Positions 21,177-30,400 of a stretch of 45,239 bases of DNA are shown here, in pieces; within the stretch, counting starts at the first letter, position 1, and every line of letters begins with the position of its first letter. Origin of the DNA: Ectocarpus siliculosus (Eukaryota; Sar; Phaeophyceae; Ectocarpales; Ectocarpaceae); NCBI GenBank assembly GCA_000310025.1, contig FN648610.1, positions 73,016 to 118,254 on the forward strand, read 5' to 3'. The position numbers were made by a program, and so were the translations under genes. Under the pieces are notes generated by a model. That model worked only from the letters and a program-made list of their open reading frames with translations. It was not told where the DNA came from and ran no database searches.

Positions 21177-24100
21177 ATGAAGCTTGGTCTACCGCCGCAG
21201 GATGATGACAGTGACGTGGAAAGGAGTGATTCCACCGCCTTGGTGGGCACTACAGAGGAAGGACGAGGAGGAGAGTATGGCAGCATCCAGCACCAGCAAC
21301 ACGGGCAGGAGCAGCAAAGCAAGCCTGGAGATGTGCTACGGCAGGAGATTTCACCGCCCACTCCCCCAATGGCCGATACCAGCCCGTTCCCCCTAGTGCA
21401 TGTAGGTTGGTGTGTGGTTCTCCTGATCACTGTTGGCGAGAGCAGGTACATTCCGACCTGCTCGTACACAGTAGCAGCAGTTCGTTTTTCAGTGATGCGA
21501 TAATTTTTTCTGTTCGACATGTACCCACAGTCGAATAGGAAACGGGAAGCAATTACGTACGACGCAGCACGGCGACAACAACGCGGACGAGAAAATGGAC
21601 AATGGGATGAAGCGTACCCAAGGCACTTTAGCTGTTTCTGTCGCCCCAGAGCCAACGTTAACGTTTCCCATGGGATGACAACCATGCTGAAGTCTACGTA
21701 CAGCATAGTCTTGTATGCCTGCGGCAGTTTTTTTATTGTTGCAATGTTTGATAACCGCCGCTTTCACGGCGAATGATTGTTGCTCCAAGTTACAAAAATT
21801 CCGACTTGTTTCAGATTTCACCACGATGAGAGTTGTGTAAGAGTACACCAACACACTTGTCCATTTTCTCTTCCGTGCGTTGTTGTCGCGGTGCTGTGTT
21901 GTACGTAATTGCTTCCCGTTTTCTATTCGACTGTGGGTATATCTCGAACGAGTACGCGTAACGTGTGGTCTTTCTGTGTTTTACTTTATTTTTCCTGATC
22001 GTAGATATAGTCTGCACGTCTGTAGCATAGACTAATACATGCGAGACACCTGACGCCGGTACTGCTGTCTGCATCGAGACTGCAGCAAGTTACGCCAGAC
22101 TGTGCCGGGATACTGCATGTGAGGTTCTCGCTGGACAGAAGCTCGCCCTGCCTTAAAAAAACGAGCACCCAATCCACTTGTTTTGTTGCTGTGTGTAGTT
22201 GGCCTGCCAACACTGTCAATATCGAGCCTGCAGCAAGCACGCCAGCCGTGCCGGGATGTTTGGTTCTTTGCTGTGGGCACAGGCTCGCTCTTCTTTAGGA
22301 AAGGGAGCGCCCAAAAGAGGTGACCCCACTTTTCTTCAGGGTAACTCGGCGTGTGTCCCTGGCGTCCAAACTGTTGAAAGTATCGGTTTTATCGGGGGGG
22401 CACTGGTGGTGCACGCATCGCGTAGCAGACCACAACACGTACGTACTACGCACAGCCCCTTTTTTTTCCGGACGTAGCGGTTCTTTAGATTGCTCAAAAT
22501 TATACGACAAACAGAACGGATCGAACGGTGCGTTGAGTGAAGACAACTGGGGCATGCAAGGCGAAATAGGTTAGGAGTGGATTGTGCATACAGTAGAGAG
22601 CAACAAGTAAAAATGCGGAGGAACGGGACGGTATCAAAAAATATTTTGCTCTCCAGTTGCTCCAGTATGAAAGGGTCCTGGTCATCGCTTTGGTGTCTTT
22701 TGGCCAAACACCCTTGGCGCATGTAGCTTAAAATTATACGACAAACAGAACGGATCGAACGGTGCGTTGAGTGAAGACAACTGGGGCATGCAAGGCGAAA
22801 TAGGGTAGGGATGGATTGTGCATAGAGAGCAACATGTTAAAATACGGAGGAACGGACGGTATCAAAAAATATTTTGCTCTCCAGTATGAAAGGGTCCTGG
22901 TCATCGCTTTGGTGTCTTTTGGCCAAACACCCTTCCTTGGCGCATGTGTCGACAGCCATGATTCTGAAGACGGCGCTCCCGGGGAGGAAAATTTGAAAGA
23001 GTTGGGATATGTTCCTGGATCGTCGCGTATGTTTACAGCCGGGGAAAAACTTTTGAAGACAACCAATATTCAGGTGTTAGTTCGAACCATTTCAGGAAGA
23101 CCAAAGGGGCGCCACTTCGGTTTTCGACGAGTAGTGGTTGAAATCGAAAATAGATTGCCCAAGGGTTGGAAATGTCGGGTCGTACCAAGAAAAACAACAT
23201 GGGAGAATTGGTGACCATCATCGCAGAATACGTATGTGCGCGACACGCCCGGTTGGTCATGGCTCCCAATGTACGGTGAAACCTGTCGCAAACGCCGTCC
23301 GTATTTTTTCATGATTTCTTCATCGAGGTGGCCGAACACGTAGTTGGGGTCGTGCAATAGCCATGGTACGTTGGAAGTCGTGCCTTTCCACACGTAGTGA
23401 TGAGCCCTGTTAAAAGTGGCTACATGTACAGCAGTGGGGTAGAGAGGAACAGAGGAGCTCGAGAGGAACACGCATTTCTTTGCGCGCGGCTTCGAGGGCT
23501 TGACGTCGTTGGCGAACGACGCTGTGTAGACGCCATATATATATTTCCCTGCGCCCGCATGATGCTGTGGGGACACGATGTCTCCCGCGTCCACAGGATG
23601 TCGTCCAGACGACTCTGTTTTGCTGCAAAAATGCCCGATATTTGGTGTTTTCAATGCCTCGAAAAAACGTAGGTTCGACATTTTTGCAATGGGCTTGACG
23701 CTTGTTGTTGACAGAAGCTTTGCCATGTCTCTCACAGGTTTCCTCGCTTCTATTGATCAGACGCGCTCTGACGGCATTTTGAAAATTGTGCACGCTTTTC
23801 GTGGCCGCAACATGTCTACAATTAGGTTTAATTTTTCGAAATGTCTTTTAGTCGAGGTGCGGTGTATCACAAGTAGATTTTTGCGAAACTCACTGGAAAA
23901 AAAAAATGAGGCTGGTAGGAAGCTGCTCTCGTGATAAACCAATACGTTATACCTTCATTTCAGGCTCTTCTTGTTTTGTTTTTTATCCTCTTGACCACCA
24001 GTATTCTACATGTTGAAGTCCTGGTCTCCGTCAAGACTCAGAAGACTTCAACACATCTCCTCGATACTTGCCTCTTGTGGTTAACCCTTGTCCTAAAGTG

Positions 24101-27100
24101 ACGCCCCCCTCTTCTGCTTCAGGTGCTGATACTGGCAATCTGCATGACGCTGAACATGTACGCTCTGGTGAACTTGTTCCCGTACGTCGGCACCTTGGTA
24201 AAGACTCTCCTGAAGCTCGAAACAATGAATGAAGTTGGTGAGTGGCGACAGTGCGCGGCGATGGGGCATATGGAGAGAAATGGGGCGACAACTTTATGTA
24301 TGTGTTGCATCTTGACCCTGTAGCAATGCGACGTCTACCGTCAAAACGCTACGTCACGCGTGATGATGACCTAGTTTCCCGTTCCCCTCACGTTGATCTG
24401 TGCGCTTCGTCAGTTGATGTGTCTTACGCTTGTGTGGAGCGACTGCCTGCCTGCCTGATGCACGTGTTGTTGTTGTCTTAGCTAGCATCCGAAACGGGTT
24501 CACCTGACGCAGACGCCTTCCTGTGGTTGCAAGCCATCTCAGATTCCCCCGCCGAGCGAATATTTCGAAGAATCAAAGAGGAACAAGGGATGGAGACAAA
24601 TCTACCCAATCGCGCCCACCTATTCGCGATGCCTTTCAGCGAACTCAGATTGCAAGCAAGAAATATCGAACATCACCAATAAATTAAGAACGTACACGCC
24701 ATAATTAATAGGACGAAAACACAAGCACACACACATCACGCGCAGATCCATCCCTGTACCTAGCCGCCGAGTTATCGGCCATGCCTGACCCCCACTCTTT
24801 GCTGGGTAGCACGAGATCAAGGCATCGGCGATCTCTGCCCGCCTCACACACACGACACTCTCTCGCACATCCCTACGGCCATGCATGCCGAAGGTACCCA
24901 CCTCGCATACCTTGCGCACTTGCTTCCCCGCAGCGCCCGGCGCCGCCAACAGATCCCGCATTATTCTCGACCACCCTCGCATGTATGCCATCCCTCCACC
25001 CGTTGTGCGTCTCCCCGTGCGGCGCTGGTGTGCTGCCCACGCTTGGGCCATGGGGGGTTGAAACGAAACAACGAACCCAGGTTTTTACGCCGGCTACGTG
25101 GCCAGCTCGTTCACGTTCGGCCGGTTCTTGAGCGGCTACGTTTGGGGGTCCGCGACGGACATCATCGGAAGGAAACCGGTGATCATCATAGGACTGCTGT
25201 CGATCACGATATTCTCCATGATCTTCGGGATGTCCGAGACCTATTCTATGGCCATCACAACGAGGTTCGCCTTCTTTCATCTGGAAATAGTTGTCGGGTT
25301 TGTCTTGGGTTGCTCCGGTAGTTGTGGAATATCGACGCGCCTGTTGTTGCTGATGTTCCTTTCGCTACTGCCAACTGCGGCTTGTCCATTCGAAAACGCT
25401 TGCGGAATCGTGTAGACACCATGTGAATCGTGGCACGCTGAAAAGCTGTCCGGCCGTTCCTGCCCTCCGTGAGAAGCTCGCTATTCCCGTCAGGGTGCCC
25501 CCTGACATGCTTGCGGAACACATGAGCCGTCAGGGCAAGTAATGACACGTTTTCTTGTCGCAAGTAAGGGTTGGGAACCCGAGCCCCCCCCCCCCCCCCC
25601 CCCTTCACACCTCTTCCTAAATCCATACCTTTTCCGGCACCACCTTCCTGATAGAGGTCGTATGCATAGCTGTTCTTTTGTCCGACTTGCTGGTGGTTCA
25701 TGCCGATCCTGCATGCAGGTTTATCCTTGGACTGACTAACGGCATCATGCCGGCTCTTCGGACATCGTTGAGCGAGGTCTGCGGGCCCGAGCACGTCGTT
25801 CTAGGCAAGCAGCGTGCTACTTTTACTGGGGATGTCCTGCTTGCGCGCCCTGCAAGAAGCGTCGTCCAGAACGATAGCCGTTACCCAACGCAAACATTGA
25901 TTTCTCACGTGTCGGCGTGTTATTTGCCGTTGTGTAACTTGTGATTCGAGCATAGTCTGATGCAGTTTTTTTTCGGTTTTTCCCTGCACACACCAACGCT
26001 CCCCTCTTGTTTCTCTATCCTGGAGGACACCTGTTGATGCGCGTTTTCCATATTTTCGACATTATGGATGGTTTGATGTGGAACCTACATGTCTTGGCGA
26101 GTTGTTCGCACGTACGCTTATACGCGACCCCTCTTCAGTCGCCGCTGTCTAACGACGTCCCTTGTTTTCGGCTTCCGTTTTCCGCCCATCGGTCCCGACG
26201 CGCCCATCTAGGGATGACGTACATCAGCGGTGAGTACATGGTTTAGTATAGTGTGCTCGTACGTGTATGCATGTTGGTCAAGATCTTTTCATATTGTTTC
26301 CCAGACGTTAAATCTGTCCACGCCCTGATGCTACGCCTCTGGTTGTTCACGATTGTGTTCGTTTTGTCCATGTAGTTCTTCGGTAGTATTCTCGTTTTCA
26401 TGCGTGGGGAGGTTCCTACTTTGAAATCCGTAGTCTGCATTCGTGTTTGTATTCCCGCTTCGGTCGATCGAAACGACGCTGGTTTTGCAGGGGACTCAGT
26501 TGATATACGCATACCTTCTCTTCCGGTCTGACGATGTTCCTCGCGTACTACAGGTACTAGGGCCATCAGCATGGTGATCGGCACGGGAATCGGCGGTCTA
26601 CTGGCACAACCAGCGCTCCACTACCCGACCGTTTTCTCGCCCACAGGCCTTTTCGCCATGTGAGCGTTGTTAGCAAGCAGAGGGTTCCAACCCGCCCCGT
26701 ACACCCGTCAAACTTACCAGCTCACTATATAGAGTGTGATGGTCTTTCCCCCCCCTCTCAAGGGTAGCATGGATATTGAATGCCGCCTGTGACCCCCCTT
26801 TCGGACTCTGTTCTGTTCAGCACCCTTTGCTGCGAGTTGTTGTGGTCCGCCTCCCCAAGCCAATGCATGCCGTGCCCCGAAAGGTGACCCATTTTCTTGG
26901 GAAAACCCCCTAACTAGCGCAGATCCGACTGAGCGATAGAAACGGTCCGGTTTTCGCCTCACAACATTCGATCGGAGGCGAGGCTCTGTGTTCTAGGTGC
27001 ATTTGTTATTTCGAGGATGACACGTTGAGCGTGTTCCTTTTCCTTCCCGGCAACCAAGTAGTAGGACCGGTGACTGCCGCTTCCTGCCGCTGTTCGCAAA

Positions 27101-27377
27101 CCAGTGAGACGAAACACTGGCTTTGCACGTGTGCGTTGTCGAAGCTCCAAGTGACGATGGTTACTGGGGATCGATGTGGCCTCCGGTGCAACCGAGTCGA
27201 AGTGCAAACCTCAATAATCCCGCACTGTTACGAAAGGTACCCGTTCCTGCTCCCGAACCTGGTGGGGGCTGTGCTGTCGGTCTTCGCCCTCTTCCTCGTG
27301 ATTTTTTACCTCCCGGAGACCAAGGACTACAACAAGCGCAGGTGAAGCCGGTTAAAACAAGCCCGTTTGCATCAAGA

Positions 27378-27469
<92 letters not shown>

Positions 27470-30400
27470 GGACTGAGTGATAGACTGAAGAGATGGACTG
27501 AGGGATATAACTATTGATATGAAACGTGGGCTGAGGGAGACAGAAAGAAGAACAGAGTGATAGATAGACTGATAGTTATACTTGATCAGATACGTGGGTT
27601 GAGGGAGACAGAAAGAAGATACGATAATCGGCACAACAACCCGGGTCCTTTGGGGCTGTCCCACTGCAAGATTCCGGTATGTGGTACGTTTTGCGAGTTA
27701 AGGCCATCGTTGATACAATAGCTGGTTTGAAACAACCCCGTGACGACATTTCTGTCATCCGTCCCGTTAGTAACGATTCCTGGGATAACGGCACGCGGCA
27801 GGTGGGATTGGTCTTTTTCACCAAGATGGATGCACAAGGTGCTGAGATGACGTGACTATCTGATGACAGGAAGCGCATTATTTACGGAGACGCAGCACCT
27901 CCGTAGGTGTCCAGTTCGTGCACACGTTTTCGTACAATGTTTGTCTTGTGTGCAGCTGTGTGTACTCACTTTTCTATCTGAAGCCTCTTTTGAGGTAGAG
28001 GCCGTTGGTTCGATTCGATGTACCGGGAATACTCTTCACAATGACTGAACAAAGCTCTCTGCAAGACATGTTGAGCGACCCGAACCTGGGGCAAAACATT
28101 CAGATTGGCACTACAACATTATCCCGTGGTTGGCTTCCCGGCTCTCTAGTTTCCCATTTGGTTATTTCGCTATTTCCAACGCGAATGTCGGAGCTTTCTC
28201 AACTTTGTCTCGTGCCTCGTGGCGGACGCCTTCTGACAGTTCCGCCGCCCCGGAACCCCGGCCCAAGCTAAACCATCTCGCCGACCGGATGTACGCCAAC
28301 CCAGTAACTGACGTACGCTCCAGCCTTACCCAAATCCTTGTGCGGCGGAAACACAACCTGTCGCTTGCCTGTGAACGTCTCGGAGTTGGGGCGGTAGGGC
28401 GTACCACTTTTGGGAGCGTGGTATTTGCAACCTTCTTTCGGAAGTTGTCCGATTGCCGTGGAAAGTAAAGCTTTTGGAAAGCTTGCACTTGTTCCACGCG
28501 AAAACTGGTAGAACCCGGTTTCAGGCGGCTTTTTCGGCTGCGGTGAAAGATCTGCCATAAGCTTCCCATGGAAAATCTTTGCGTGAGAGTCCACATGAGG
28601 CGTCGCGGAAGTATAGTCGGAGTCCTTCGCTGAAAAGAGGAAGTGCCAGGTCATGCGACAATATTATTGTCGTATCGTACTTCAGTAATAATGTGTTTTT
28701 GTTTTGCCTGCAAACCGTGCGATTCTGTATCGTGATTTCAGGTTCAGCAGAGACTCGGTGCGGACTGCCAGCACCGATCCCCGACGGTCTCCCTCTGCAA
28801 GCCCGGGACGAAGCAGCAGAAAAAATTGCGGCTCCTCCACAAGTGCCATCAATTCAACGAATCCCACTGAATCGCCGAGCTTACACTTGCAACAGCAGCA
28901 GCAGCAACAACAGGGGAGGCAGAAGAAGCTGCCATATGGTGCTGACATCGACCGGCGGGAGAAAGGAGAAGGGGCGCCGTTGTACCAGCATCTCAGCCAG
29001 GAACCCCTCGCTGGTGACGCCTCCTTCCCTGCCTCCGCAGCCGAGAAGACAACGGACGGCAGCAAGAGCAGCACTTGCGCTACCGACGAGCTGTCGGCCG
29101 CCGAGCAGGGAGACGAAGAGCAGGGTCTCTTCGGGCCAGGAGGCCTGCTGGCTAGACCGCACGTCAAGCTTGTCCTGTTCCTCGGGTGTATAATCGCGGT
29201 GAGTGTGGTGTTGGAGGGGATAAGAGTAGGCTTGGCTTTTTCGGCAAGGCGTGAAGCATATATGTAGCCGCAAGACTAGACGCTGTGCCTCTCGCCTCCT
29301 TCCGTTCGCCTTCTGGGAAAGCTAGCATTTCGAAACGATGTCGAGGTCATCGCCCGGAAAAAGTGCCTTGTTGCGGTTCCTTCGCTTGGACGCGCGGTCG
29401 CTGCGTGTTTTCTTTAAACAACACCTACCAGATATTGGGACAAACGGATACTGAACCCAGCCCGCCCCCCTCCGCCCATCGTGGGTTCTTGTCGCAACAT
29501 CGTTGAAAAAACGCCGATCGCTTCGTGAGCTCGACAACTATATTTACCGGCTTTTTAGTCTCCGTTTTTTGTTTTTGCGGTAACATTAATAGTGGTTGCT
29601 TAGAGCATGTTGAGCGGGGTCGAGAACCTTCATCCGCGTAAAGGGGATGATCGCACCACGTTGGGTTCAATTGGCCAAGCACCCTCGACGCAGTTACACA
29701 GTGCTTGTAACTGTCTCTGGAAGTGAAAAGCACCAGAAAACAAATGAAGCCATTCACAGCTTCCATCCGTATGCGCGAGATGCCGAACACCCTTAGCAGG
29801 ATGCAGCGCACCTTCCATGCGACTCGCCGAATACCTCACAGCACTTGGCGCTTGGTGATGTGCTAGCCTGGTCCGGTGAAACCCGGCCGACTTTGTAGGG
29901 ATGCGAGGTCAATGGTCTCACGGCCACGACATAACGGTTGTGAGGGCACCCCCTCTACTACATGTTCTAGCGCGTCCTGCATGGCGAATTATGTGCGGTT
30001 GTGAGGATTTTCTGTTCCAGTCAGAGAAAATTGCTGGGATTGAACAAGCGAAACTGCGGTCACGTTCTTTGGAGACTTCCTGATGTATCGCCTTTTTCAC
30101 AAAAGTGATGGTTTTTCTTGCAAAAACACGATACTGATGTACATGCTACAAGCACATGTTTACCTCTTTGGTAGTTCACTTGACCTTTCAGGCTGCGAGC
30201 TACTCATGGCGAACCCAGCACCACATCCCGAACCAGCAACTTTTGTGCACATGATACGCCCCTTTGCTGTCGTGTGCGTATTCGGATTGCCAAGATGCTG
30301 AAAAATTCTACAATTGCTGAATCAACCTACGCGTTGTCACGTCGTGACCGCGCACACACAAAGATATTGGCATCTTGGCTTGGCTGATCTCGAGCAGCCA

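Noticed and set aside
27161-27664. 167-codon minus-strand frame rich in Ser-Leu
   Set aside because: It is created by translating the GA microsatellite and crosses exon 7 of transporter 2.
28130-28596. Overlapping open frames on both strands in transporter 2 intron 7
   Set aside because: Both strands are open over the same stretch, with no family signature and no splice link to neighbouring exons.
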